A DNA stretch of 64,000 nucleotides, taken from Ooceraea biroi (taxonomy: Eukaryota > Arthropoda > Insecta > Hymenoptera > Formicidae). A program made the translations under genes and the position numbers. The stretch is from assembly GCF_003672135.1 (NCBI RefSeq), contig NC_039516.1, forward strand, positions 11,515,838 through 11,579,837. The letters are read 5' to 3'. Of this stretch, positions 25,239-37,846 are shown in pieces (within the stretch, counting starts at the first letter, position 1; every line of letters starts with the position of its first letter). The notes beneath the pieces are model-generated. The model had not been told where the DNA came from, searched no databases, and saw nothing but the letters and a program-made list of their open reading frames with translations.

Positions 25239-28200
25239 GATCGGGCAGAATATGAGGGCTTGGAATAACGTGCGTGTGTCTACGGTATGAAATTACCGAA
25301 ACAGCCAGTCACTTTGAGACAACATCGCGGAAAATTACAAGAAACCTCAGCATTGCCGGAAACTTGCGGTGTTTCCTCGCCGAAACGACGCGGAAACGGC
25401 GAAATTCAGCGGGGACGGATCTATATACGGGACAATTTAAAAGAGCGGATCAGTGTCAGTCTCATGGCGTATCGATAGTTTCGAGTTGGATGGTTTTAGT
25501 TGGACTTTCGCTGGTGCGGATCACTGGGAGCTCGAATCGCACGGAACGTCCGCACGAGAGAATCGCGGAAAAGGGGTCGGCAAATGAAAAATTTGCATAA
25601 TGATCGGATAAATTTCCATACGTGATTGTCAGCTGTGGATCCGAGCGGGAGAGATGGAGTGACGGACGGAGTGTCACACGTATTTAAAAGACGATCACGC
25701 TCGATTCGCGTTCAATCGATGTATCGATTATATACGCGACGCACGATTGTTCTCCCGACAACCGGAATTTTTTTTTGCATCGGACTTTTGCATGTTTTAT
25801 CGGTCGTCAGCGCGGCGGGGGATATTCCAGTTTTTTAACGCTTCTGTTCATCGCAAATCGATGATTTTTTTTCATTCGCTTACTTCTCCGGCGATCAACT
25901 GCTCGTTATCCAAAACAGGCCAGCCACGGATTTCGTGAAATAATGTGACGTGTTGAGACAACATCAACACGCTTGCATAATACAAAAGAGATGCATGACA
26001 ATCATTATTATTCATTATTTGTTTTTATATCGCTTATAATAGAGATGAGCCGTAAAAGCAGAAATAAAAAATTCTACGCGCGATTTACGTCAAAAGGCAG
26101 CAAGATCCCGGAAGATCATGGATGCTTGAAAATGTCGGCGAGAATATCGATAGAACAGTGCAAATTCGCGCAGTGTGCGAGCGACGACGTCTCGACGGGA
26201 CGCAGTTTGCCGGAGAACATTTTCAAGCGACAAACCGTGCAAACCGCGAGCATATGGGAAAGCTACGACCCACTTCGATCGATCAATATCGTGCGAATTG
26301 AAAAACCTATGCCAACGAAAAAGGGCGCATCGATCCCTTATGATTCGGTCGATTTGAAGGCGTCTCCGACGTCCGCGTGGAAGTCCTCGTGTACGTGAGA
26401 ATAGCATCGAAACGTTCCGTTTGCCGCGACGTTGACATCTCTCCCTTTGAGATAACAGCATCACACGTTTCTCATCTTGCCTGGCAAAGTTTCCCTCGAA
26501 GTTTCTCTCTTCAATCCCGCGTGACGTGCACGCAAACCGAACGTAACTTATATTATGAACGTGTGTAGCAAATTACAATATTGCACATGTTAGATCAACG
26601 ACGTAGAATGCATATCAAAACGCACTGAAAGATACCCTTCAGCATGCGATATATAAATAGAATAAATATTAAAAATATTAAATGTTCTATCTTTATTGCT
26701 GCTCAATTACTTTCTACATTTCTGCAATTATTTCAAATATCGCGGTTTTCTTATTTCTCTCAGTTTCTCTTCTATCTCTCAAAGAGAGATACAAATTTTA
26801 TCTTCATTTCCTGATCGCGTGCAAAACTGTCGGCGACAATCAGCTTTTGCATTTCAGAGGCGGACGGAGAAACCGAGAATGCCCTCCTGGCGTTTCCGAG
26901 ATGCGGTGTAACAGAACGTGTATCGCGGCGTGTTCTGCATCCCCGGCGTTGTTAGATAGGCGGATTTACATGACCAAGGGATGCGCCGCAGGTAGGGGAC
27001 GTTATTGCCGGGCGCAGTTTCCCCCCGTTGTGCAACTTAGCAATTGCGACGATAACAATTGTTCGCCGTGCGTGCAATACTGCGCGGCGCGGCGCGTCTC
27101 GGTTTCCTCCTTCCGTTATTGCGTCGTCCATGCGTAATGAACGTCGTTACACTCGGCTGGGAAGGGTGCCGTGGCAGCCAGATCCGAGACGGACGGATTT
27201 TTGCGTGCGACCATAAATCTCGCAGGAGACTGGTTATTGCCCGCCAGTGCGAGATACGAGACAACGGGAGATGCGCTCCTGCAACACGCGGGCCCTCTCA
27301 GCCCTTTAGCGACTTGACGTCCTCCGCAACGGGCGTACCTTTCGTTTGCCGGTGTTACAACGCATTGTTTCCGACAGCCTCGACATCCCCGCATCTGAAC
27401 GTGTCCTAACAATAAGCAAGGGCTCATCTCCATTTGTAGTTTTTATACAGAGATATTCCCTATGATATTAGAGATTTGCAAGGAGTGAAATTAGATAATT
27501 AAATAACGAAGAACGAGGTGGGAATTATATTTCTTTCGCGCGTGTGAAAGAAAATTAGTATTGCGAGAAATGATATTGGAAAGAGGGTGTATTGTAGAAG
27601 AATATTAATGCGAAGTGCAATTAAAAAAATCGGAAGTTGGAAATTATCAAGCTTTAGAGAACTCAGTTCATGCCATTGTGAAAGGACTCTCCCTCTTCTG
27701 ATTTTTAAGTATGTCGTAATTTATTCTGATCAAGTACGGATATAAAAGCGCAGTTAATCGCAACCGTGGCGTGGCGCACATTGGCACCATTATGTCTCTC
27801 AAACGCGATTTATGAAAATGCGATGCAAGTAAAGCTTGATACGGCGGGTCGCTTATTGCCACGCAATTGCTACCGAATGTAACGCACAATTTCCTACGTT
27901 ACTTTGTCGTTTATGTAGCGCAATAGGAAGATAGCAGCTCGTGCAGGAGCGCGAGGAGGAAGCGGTATTACATTCCATAAATCTTTTATATTTTTCATGC
28001 AACTGTTTTCGTGCAGCGCAATACGTTGCACAAAACGTTTAGCAACACGGTATTCGGAGACGTTCGCATCGCGTTCGCTCTCGTTGCTTCGTACAATTTC
28101 TGCTTGTATAATACAATTTTACGCGAAAAGCGCGTAAAATTCAGAATTTAAGTGTAATAGAGTTCGATAAAATCGAGTAGCTGATTTTATGGAAGTGAAT

Positions 28201-29205
28201 CGAACAATCGACCACTCGTGCTTCTCTGTTAATGTAGCGATTAATAACGTTTAGCCGTTAATGTTGATGCGCCTCGCAGCGTTCCATAAAAATTATTTTC
28301 GCCACTTTTCGCAGCGGGCACACGCCGAATTGAAACAAAACGTTGAAAGCAATCTCGACGAGATGTGTCGAGTGCCGTTTCATCGCACGATCGAGAGGCA
28401 ATGTTCAGTTGCTCGTCCGATCGTTTTCATGTCGAATTGATGGGATGTATGGTTATTGTGTATTTCATAGCGCAAAGACTGATGAAAACCGTTCTCTCCC
28501 TCTTTCTTTCTCTCTCTTTTTCTCTCTCTCGCTCACTCTCTGCCATGACCAAAAGAACGATCCGCAGTGCTTATTCAAAGCTGCAATTTTTCATTATATA
28601 ACGCTAATTGTGAACTTTCAGCGAAATTACATTTCGATAAATACCTCGCGTAATTCACCGTTTCATTTGCGAATGTAAATCATTAAACGCACACCGAGAA
28701 TATTTTTCACGTGGAGGATCGGTGGTGGTACTCGAAATTGCGCGAGTTTGAGCAAGTCAAATTGCAATTCGAGTAACGTGAAATGTAATAAGCTTGAGTT
28801 CATGATTTTGATATCAGATCGTTGTCGAACAAATGCGTGGTCGTTATATTTTTCAACGGATCCAGCAAAGTCATATTGCGTTTGTCGCAATAAAGTGAGA
28901 CGTCAATTAACGTGAGCGATTAAAATGAAAGGTTGCCCTCGCTCATTTATGACGAAATTGTCCGAAACAATTGTTTCCGTTTAATTATTGTTATCACTAT
29001 AATTGCGGATACGGTGAGATAAAGCGACGCGCACGGTATACCTGCACATAATGACGAACCATTAAAAGCTCCACACGAATAATTCAGCCACGTCGTTCAA
29101 GTAGCCCCGGCAGGACATGCCGGAAGCTCTTGCAGACCCTATCATCCACGAATTTGTCCAACTCGAAATTTTCACAGTGCATACAGTACCCCGTGTATTT
29201 TTATT
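25239..29205. other. Gene-less stretch
   Basis: No recognisable gene. Open frames reach 151 codons (26682-27137, +), but frames on the opposite strand are also open and no domain is seen. 26000-26400 has a 141-codon frame (25973-26398, +) overlapping a 124-codon minus-strand frame. 28490-28540 is a short CT-rich tract. From about 28600 the DNA becomes AT-rich. Confidence 0.5.
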
Positions 29206-29750
29206 TTATGAATTGCATTCATTTCCAGAAAAGCGGATGTTTAACGTGAATAGCTATTATATCAAATGGCTAAAACTGAAAGAGTCTTCGTTTTAAAGTG
29301 GTTAATATATGACAAAGAAGTTATTATCCCCAAAATTGCGAAAATTGTTTGAATTTATCGAAATAATTTATTTCATGAATTCACTTCCTGGCTTAAATTT
29401 CCTAGTTTAAATTTCCAGAATTATTTCCAGGAAGCAATATTTAACGTGAAAAATTATTACTTTAAATGGTTAAAAAAAACCGTAACAATCATTGTTTTAA
29501 AATGGTGATTAATATAATACAATGAAAACCTTGTTTAAAACATTGCGAAAATTATTTGAGTTTATTGAGAGAATTTATTTCATGTATCGCATTCATTTCT
29601 AGGAAAACAGGCGCGATGTTAACGCAAAAAATTACTGCCTCAAACTATTATTTTGAAATAATATCTGTGTAAATGAAAAAATTGTTACGCAAACATACTG
29701 CATACGAAAGATTGTTTCAAAAATTTATTAAAATAATTTATATTCGTTCA
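29206..29750. repeat. Diverged tandem repeat, about three units of 170-205 bp
   Basis: A series of landmarks recurs in the same order: an ATTTCCAG(A/G)A-like motif (29221, 29425, 29595), then TTAACG(T/C), then CAAATGGCTAAAA or TTAAATGGTTAAAA, then GCGAAAATT(G/A)TTTGA(A/G)TTTAT (29337, 29545), then AATTTATTTCATG. The third unit is the most degraded. It is an old AT-rich tandem array, possibly remnant transposon DNA. Confidence 0.6.
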
Positions 29751-32323
29751 TAGCGAATTGATTGTCAATTTTATGGTGTGTCGCGCGTGCTTCGGTTTAT
29801 CTCGTTGTTCGATTATCAAATATTTTGAATATGTACACTTCTAAGATAACGAAGAGAATAACTTCTTTTATCACATCTCTTGATCTTCTTTTCATATTTA
29901 TCAATTTATTTCTTGACTCTAATCGATGGAATAATTTTTCTTTCAAAACTTAATAACGAGGAATGCCGATCCTGAGTTGTAGTTGTTTGGTGAGTGATAA
30001 GAAAAGTGGTATTTGAAGTGGCGGATACTTTTCCGTAATAAGTGGTTTCCTTTGCTCCGAAGCAGACGCATTTCTATGTAGAAAGATTTGCGCAAAGATC
30101 TCGTTTTCCATATTTATTCAATTCCTCTTTTGCAATTCCAACCATATCTTGAAAACATCAATATCGACCCAATTATTATAGTCCCGATGTACTCTTCTTA
30201 ATAAAACTTCACTATCAAAAGACATCACAAGGTCCCGTTGAAAATCCAAAAATCCACTGCGCTCGTCCCACAGAGGCAAACTGGAAAAAATGCGCGGACA
30301 AGAATGGAATAGCCATTCATGGAATTTACTTGGGAATCGAAGTAAGCTCGGCCCTTAAAGCTCACGTCGTGCCACGTCGTAAGCCCCGTCGTAATCCGAT
30401 ACACATGATTGTAAGATTACGCAGTCAGGCTCCCGCGCGCGAGGAATACGTAAGCGGTTTACCTTACTGGCATGCTGGAACGTGCACGCCCTGCACCACC
30501 AACCCTGTACTCAAATCGGTTAATGCACCCCGCGACAAGGAAATTCGTGCAACGCGACATTTCTCGTTTTGCCGGTCGCACCCCGATTATCCGGTGGTTC
30601 GCGATTGCAATTTGCAGTAAGAAGTAAATTAATTAATTCGAATGAACCGAACCGACGTCCTGTGTGACGAACCAACATTCCTCGGCCTCCGGACGACTTG
30701 TTTGGTACGCGAATCGACAATTTCATTACGGATAGGGTGTATGTACCTCTGTACGATGCGTTTGATGGCGCAAAATTGCCGCGTACTCGAAATTGCACAT
30801 TGCGCCAGCACCATTCGGGAGGAAGCAAATGGTTTATGCTGAAAATACAGTTGTTTATGGCCGGCATGAAGGATGGAGTAATTGCGAAGGCTAACGAGAA
30901 TGGCTCGAGTATTGCAGCGATAACCCGTCTTGGAATGTGCGAATTTCATTGCAGAATGCACTACGAAATCCTTTCGATGTTGTCGCTAATGGCTATGATC
31001 TCGGACAGTAACAGTAATTAACACGGTAACGCGTATAAGTTAATTAAACGTTACGAATTAAATATTGATATCTCGTATTAAATGAGCGGTTCTCTGAATA
31101 TATATTAAACAGTAACTATAATTTTTGTATAATACACAAAAAACAACTTGTGTAGAATTTTTAATAATTAAATAATTTAAAGTTTTAATAACGCTGTTAC
31201 CGGTGTGTCTTGAAATTCCTCGTTTTGTTTCTAAATAAGTATACGAGACACTTGCAAAGCGAGCAAAATCCAAATATAACGGGGAGGCAGGTGGGACTTT
31301 TTCTCTGCAAAATCCATTTGTCTTTAATTAAAACGGGAGTCGTTAAATGTGCAACGTACTCAGGGCAGACGATGGACTAAAAGTCTGGCGCTTGTGTAAG
31401 CGCGAAGAAAAGCGCGGAAGAATAAAGGTCTCGGCAGAGAGCTTCTTGGCCGTTCTTGCGTCGCTTCATCGCGTATGCACTAGAAACTGAATAGTTCGTT
31501 ACGCCTAATACATACTTCTTGTTGTGGCGCGCTGCTTCTTTGCCGTAAAAAGAGGTATAAACGGCTCCTCTGCTCCTTGCCTTCCCTTTCCCAGGGTAAG
31601 TTGCGTGTACGTAAGGGCGCCAACTTCAGGATTCAAGTCTCCGTTGTTCGCGAGCGAAGGGGAGAATTAAATTATTCTTCTTTAAAGATACGATCTGCAT
31701 CTTTCCATAAATGACATCGTTAAAATGAGATATCGTTTGCGCGCATTGAGATGCATCACGCATTCATCATATCAAATCTATTCATCGTATCATTTCGAAA
31801 GTATGTAAGTGTATTCGCTTAAGGAGTAGCGACATAAATTCGCGAATGAATGTGAGTCTAAATCGGATGATCTTTGTTCTCCTCGAGTTTCTCGGCTCGA
31901 GATACCAAGTGACTCCCCTTCACTCCTCTCTCGACGTCACCGCACGGGTGTATCGCAAGCGGAAAGAAGCGGAAATCACCTCGCGGCACGTTCAACTCCT
32001 CGTGAATCTCGTATTTATTTCGCGGAAGTTCGCGCGCGGCAACGTCACTTCCTTCATCCCCGGAATCCCCGCTTTTACGCACGAAGTTTTTCCCGCTCGC
32101 TCGCGGTACGCGATACGATCGGGATAAGAAAGGGGATGGTTCGCCAGTAAAAACCGCCGAGCGTTTTACAACGCGCTGCAAGACAAACGGTGTATAGTCA
32201 CGGCGTACACCGGCGCAGTTATCGACACGAGCGAAGAAATATGGAAAACCGCCTCAGAAAAACGTATCGATCCACCCCTCGTGACGATGGCCGGTCATAT
32301 TTTCCGATGAAAAAATCCGCGGA
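29751..32323. other. Gene-less stretch
   Basis: No recognisable gene. Frames at 30330-30620 (+, 96 codons), 30520-30867 (-, 115) and 30698-31021 (+, 107) overlap each other and have no known domain. 31840-32180 again has frames open on both strands. 31040-31280 is AT-rich. Confidence 0.5.
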
Positions 32324-32768
32324 AAATTGGCGCGCTGGTCTCTATCGGATATTCCATCATTATGCTTTAAAATTACACGGAAACATACACAGACAAGTTA
32401 AACAAGCAACGTGTCAGTTTCATTATAAATAATTTCCCATCACTGTAATTTTCCATTACATTTTATTCGGGGTCATCACTACGTGGTTTTCGCTGAAATT
32501 GCTCCGTCATTTTCCATGTCTCACCATCAGAACCTCCTGTGCTTACACGATTTTTTTAAATTTATCAAAGTTAAAAAATTTATTCGTAGAATATTCTTCG
32601 CGAAAACCACGTAGTGATGATCCCGAATAAAATGTAATGGAAAATTACAGTGATGGGAAATTATTTATAATGAAACTGCACGTTGCTTGTTTAACTTGTC
32701 TGTGTATGTTTCCGTGTAATTTTAAAGCATAATGATGGAATATCCGATAGAGACCAGCGCGCCAATTT
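32324..32768. repeat. Near-perfect 170-bp inverted repeat with 106-bp loop
   Basis: The left arm (32324-32493) and right arm (32600-32768) are reverse complements with only two differences by eye: one missing base and one G/A substitution. Outer ends are AAATTGGCGCGCTGG and CCAGCGCGCCAATTT; inner ends are ACGTGGTTTTCGC and its complement. No target duplication is seen outside the arms, so a recent inverted duplication is as likely as a transposon. A transcript would fold into a long duplex suited to Dicer-2 processing in insects. Open frames that enter the arms from either side (32190-32432, +; 32645-32944, -) share a peptide only because the arms are copies. Confidence 0.9.
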
Positions 32769-35700
32769 ATGATGCAACCATGGATATCTGCTGCACCGCT
32801 TCGCAGTCTCTCGTGATGGTGCCAAAAACCATAGGTCATTATTTTCCTCAAGATATCCATCTCGTGTTTTTCGGGCGGAATTATGCTCCTGTGTGCTGAT
32901 CGTGTAGCAGCTACTGCTGCCGGAAGCGCACCTTTATAAGCCATTTTCCGATATAACTAACTAGAAGTGCACGAATACAGGTGAATCATAAGCAAAACTG
33001 AATAACCGCGTGCGCTTGTGCATTTTCCTTGCCTCCCCGGCTTCGCACTTCTCCATTTTCCGATGCATGTCGGAGGGAAAAAATCAGGCATAAGCGCCCT
33101 CGCTGTTTTACGGTCGACCATTAAATATTTATAGCGTGTCGGGATACACACTTGCGGGAGAGATACAGTTATTGGGCGGAAAGATTACAACGGGATATAA
33201 TTCCGCAAAGCGGCTTGCATCCTGAGAGTCGAGCATCCCAATTACTCCACTTTTCGTTCCACGTACATTACGGTTCCGCGCGAACTTGTTATAATAACGT
33301 GCAGTAATTTAATTGGAGAGTACTTCCTGCGGATTTTGAAGGAAAAGGTAAATGTGTGTTTTTAATTAAACATTTTGAAATTTCTTTCTTTCTCCTGCCT
33401 AGAAAATTTCAGTGTTCTCATTTTGATTTTTAATTATGAGGAATAATGGTGGAATTAATTCTCTCGCTCTCTTAATTCGCTTTATTAATTCTGTCTCTCT
33501 CTCTCTTTTCTTCGTGTAGATATTCAATGCAAAAATATTTTGAAAATTTTTACGGGAAAACGTGCATGTTCTTCACAGACTGGAAAAAGTTGCACGCGTC
33601 TTCAAGTGTGTTCCGCAATTGTCGCCGAGCTCCGCCACAGGATGCTTACATTTAATTACGGGTGTAAATCGAAATTCCGCGGGTATAAACACCGCTGTTC
33701 GCTTTTTCATCGTGCTCCACGCGAATTGGATCGATGTTAACACGCTCCTGCGTCTCGGCGTCAATTCTTCTCCCGTTTAAGAGACGCCCGTTTGTCTCTC
33801 GCGAAATACTGAAGCTGCTCTTCGTGTTTCGTTTGCATCGACGTGCGTAGAGACGAGACGACGCGACGGAGTTAAGTCGCGGCATTATTTATTTTGTCGC
33901 CAGCATCCAGCAATTTTAACGGGGGGGGGGGGATCCAAGTGGACCAAAGACGTACGCAATGCGCGATGCATCCGTCTTTGGCCATGGTCCAATACACGCG
34001 CGTGCCAATTTCGTAATGCGTATTATCCATAGACATGCATCTATAGACACCTCCCCTTAAAGATGAAAGGCACAATTGCCGCTTTCGCGAGATTTCAAAG
34101 ACATAATGCTTCCAACGACCAGTATCTTTCCGAAAAGAGCTATCTCTTCCGTGTTACTAAAATTTTCATAATTATATTTCGAGTTCTTGCAAGTCCGCGT
34201 CTCTCAAAGTCTGAATATCCCAAAGTGCTTTTATATACGCTCACGATTTTTAAAGAATATAGCGGAAAGAAAGCTACTGATCCATGCGGCAACCGCTCAG
34301 AATCCTCGTGAACGTGCCCGAAGCGTTTTGCGATGACCGGAAGGAGGAGCATCGCGTTATAGTATTAGAGAGAGAGCGGGAGGCTCCAGCATCCGCGGCT
34401 TTTATCTCCTTGCAGGCGTACGTAGACAACCGGTACCCATCACGGCGCGTGCATCTGCATCCCTCGCATTATGTATCAAGTGCACATAGCCACATATGTT
34501 TACATTGTATACGAGCCTTAAGCAGTATACCAGCGAGTGTACGAACGCGGTAGCAGTTGGGGGCCGTATCAACATGGAAATCCGAGCGTTCAGCCGATAT
34601 TTGCTAATACCTCGCACAACAGTTGCTTTGTTGGTGTCCACCGTACCTGTAATTGAACTAGCAGCAATTTTGTCGGCGCTTATGCAACGGCTGATCTGAC
34701 TGTTTGGGGAGCCGAGAGCCGCGGGTCGCAGCCGCGAAACGACTCCGAGAAAATCTTGATCGGAGAACGATCAAAGGGTCTTCCCTCGTGAATTTATCAC
34801 GGGAATTTCAATTAAGCCCTAACACGTGACATCCCGTGCGGTTACATAACGTGTGATAAAATGAAAGCGCTGCAGGTGCACTCGGTGCGTTCGCGCGTCA
34901 CAATTCCGTAATTCCGACATATGAGTCCTGTCATATCGCGAGGTCTCACTGTCGTCAATCAGTCAATCATCATGAAATAATCGCCGATCAGTCGATCAAT
35001 CGATCAGTTTTCCGCTTCGAGGACCCGCGCGCGCGCAACGCGGTCGCCGAATCGGCCCTAAGCCGCATAATGCGCTTATCGCCCTAGAAATCGATCGATC
35101 GGAATGCAAATTCGATGAATTATTCAGGCGGCGCCGTCAACTATTCGCTGCATTATATTTATATGGCAAATCCTCGCGGGCTTGCGAATCGCCGCGAATC
35201 GTGCGAGCGAGTTACAAACTGACCTGACGGGGTGAGAGGACCCCGTTTTCCACCCTCAAAACGTGGGGGAGCAAACTAATCACGTTGCGCCACGTCCAAC
35301 GTGATGTTCGTTCTTTGTCCGTGGTAGTGAGCATTGGACGCGAGTGAATCTCATTGATCTCGCACAAATGGTCCAGAAGAGCGAACGACAACCATAAAAA
35401 CAGAACGAAATCGTATCCCTCCGCGGATCTCCTTGCAGCATCAGATATCGTTGCACTTATACACAAAGAAACGCTAAATTGCCAAACATCCTTGAGGGTG
35501 GATGCACTCGCGCCCATCCAGCTTCCGCTACCACTACTTTTCCTCCCATTGTGTCCACTCGCGCCGAGTGTCCATTCGGCGGCGAAGGGCTCTCGTCGGT
35601 TTTCGTCCTTTTACGGTTATTTCGACTCGTCGCCGAGCTAACCCGTGATTTACGGCGTACATTTCGCCTGTATAATCCCGCATAATCTCGCCGGATACGC

Positions 35701-37846
35701 GCGAGCGTCAGCCAAACCCACCGTTCTACCCTACCGCCCTTCTCTCTATTTCTCTCTCTCTCTCTCTTCCTGTCTCTGACGACACGGTCGAATTATTACT
35801 ATCTTCGCGCCTCGCAGTCAAAATTAATTAAGCATATAACGCGCAGCGCAAGCCCATGTCGCCAGCGAGTAGGTACGAGAACCGCGTGTATCTGTCCGAC
35901 GTGCACTGCTGGAGACCTATGTGAACTTGCCATCTCATTTTTAATAAATTAAGTGTTGAATACGCGAAATGTTATCATTGCGTTTGTTCTTGTTTATAGT
36001 GTCTTTATTTTTATTTTTAAAGATTATATATCGTGCAAATTGTTTCATCTTGTAGTCAAGCTTATACATTTTATCTTACAGGATGCAAGCCATCTTTTGC
36101 TATAAAATGCTATAATTTCTTTTGCGTTAAACTGCAAAGGCAATTATTTTTATTGCAAACAACCATAACCGAAATGCTATCATTTCGTGTATGCAAAGCT
36201 TAAGAGGAAAAGGGTTTTGCGTAAGAACGTAAAGACGAAGGATTTCGCGAATGATTCGATCGGTCTACTGCTCGCCGAGGATTACCAGCGCTTTAGTCTT
36301 TTAGTGAAACACTGTCGAGCTTATCAGGGAAAAAGTGTGACGCGACAAACGTCGAGAGTCTTTTAAAGTTTGCGCAAAATAGAAAACCGTTGAATCGCGC
36401 GAGTTCGTTAAACGGCGGAATTATTATTTCATTATTTCATTATCACGTTCAGCTGTAACATAATACAGTCGAGATAAATACGTCAATGGGACAATTTCTG
36501 ACGCATTTTCCATGAGTCACGCGTAAATTGCCATTCTCGTGCAGACAGCCACGTTCGTTTTGAATCGCTGCGAAGTGCGCGCGGAGAACCGGCGCTGCGA
36601 GACTTCAGTGCGTTTTGGGAATTAACGCTTTACACGCAAGTTAAATTGATCGCAACGTTAATCCAAGACCGCAGGTCTTAGACTAGATCAATACGCTATC
36701 CAAGGAGTCCAAGTAGCCTGTTAAACTCGGGGATTGTTAAATACTGAGACTCCTTGAAGTCCGTTGCTCATCTTTTGACGCGAACATCTTTCGTTCGTGA
36801 TCCTATCTCTCTTTTTCGCGTCGGTATCTTCCTCGTAAAAGAGAACAATTTTAATCCACTTGTTTTCCATTTTCTTCTCCCTGAAAACGCGCAGGACCTT
36901 GCGGAGGTCTCGATACCGTCCCGAATGCAAAGCAAGATACGATAAACGCGAACGTGTTTGAGTATGAACGCGAAGAACGTGTACGATAAAGGAAACACGA
37001 GAGACCAACGGAGCAGATAGGAATCGAGAGATCAAACTCGAAGGAGCGAGCGAATCGCAATCGACCCGTTAAAAAACGCAAGCAAGTTCAATCGGCGGAT
37101 AGTTGAACATAATGCACCGTTTAATTAAAAGAAACGCCTGAATGTGCGAGAATGTGCAGCGAATATACCCGAGATTCACGTGAGATACACGTTCAAGTGT
37201 TACAATGTTGCTTTAATGCAAACTTATCCGATTCGCAAGTGAATTTCCGACCTCTTGCTGCCCATTGAAAGCTTCATGATTGCTATTTTTTGTCGTCGTT
37301 CGCGCTTGCATAGATGGCAATCTACTTGCAGCTGCTCAACAAGAACGAAGCGAAAACGATTTATAAAACAAACCGGTTCTGAAATTTTTCGTACGCGGAT
37401 TGTTCCCGCTATGCTTGCCTCATTGATTAAATTCCGCGAATTTATCGGTGCACGTGTGCGCGCGCGAAATCGGGACAAAAGAGCCCGTGAAAACAAAGCG
37501 GACCGCGTGCAATTTAAACGGCGGAAGTCACGTTCGCAATCGTTTGAGTCTTGGAAGGCCGCTCGTAAGGCTTACACACGCGCGCGCGGGTACAGGGAGC
37601 TTGTGCTGCAGCTTTTCCGCTTTTAGATCGCCAACGAGCGTTCAGATCGATCCGCGCCCTCGAGCGGGACACGGTAAATTGCATGCTGACCGCAGAACTG
37701 CGCGATAGTGTTTAACGAGTCCCGTCCTTTGCATTAAAACTGTCTTTGTGATGTGAATATTGCGAACCGTGCAACGCTGAAAGCTCCTTTCAGCGTGCCA
37801 TTATTCTGAAATATCGAAAATCCAACAAGTAAATATTTAATCACTT
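32769..37846. other. Gene-less stretch
   Basis: No recognisable gene. Short frames of 60-123 codons occur on both strands with no known domain. 35740-35770 is CT-rich. 35950-36200 is AT-rich. 34920-35000 carries several CGATCARTC-like motifs close together, a small degenerate repeat. 37255-37708 has two overlapping plus-strand frames in CpG-rich DNA. Confidence 0.5.
33921..33932. repeat. Run of 12 G
   Basis: An uninterrupted G homopolymer on the + strand. Confidence 0.85.

Noticed and set aside
25003..25290. Open frame with a long Leu-Ser repeat
   Set aside because: It is produced by the CT microsatellite.
26682..27137. 151-codon plus-strand frame with many cysteines
   Set aside because: No cysteine spacing of a known family, and a 105-codon minus-strand frame overlaps its end. 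Length is within chance for this many frames.
32190..32944. Two frames on opposite strands sharing the peptide NWRAGLYRIFHHYALKLHG
   Set aside because: The shared peptide comes from the inverted repeat arms being copies, not from a conserved protein.
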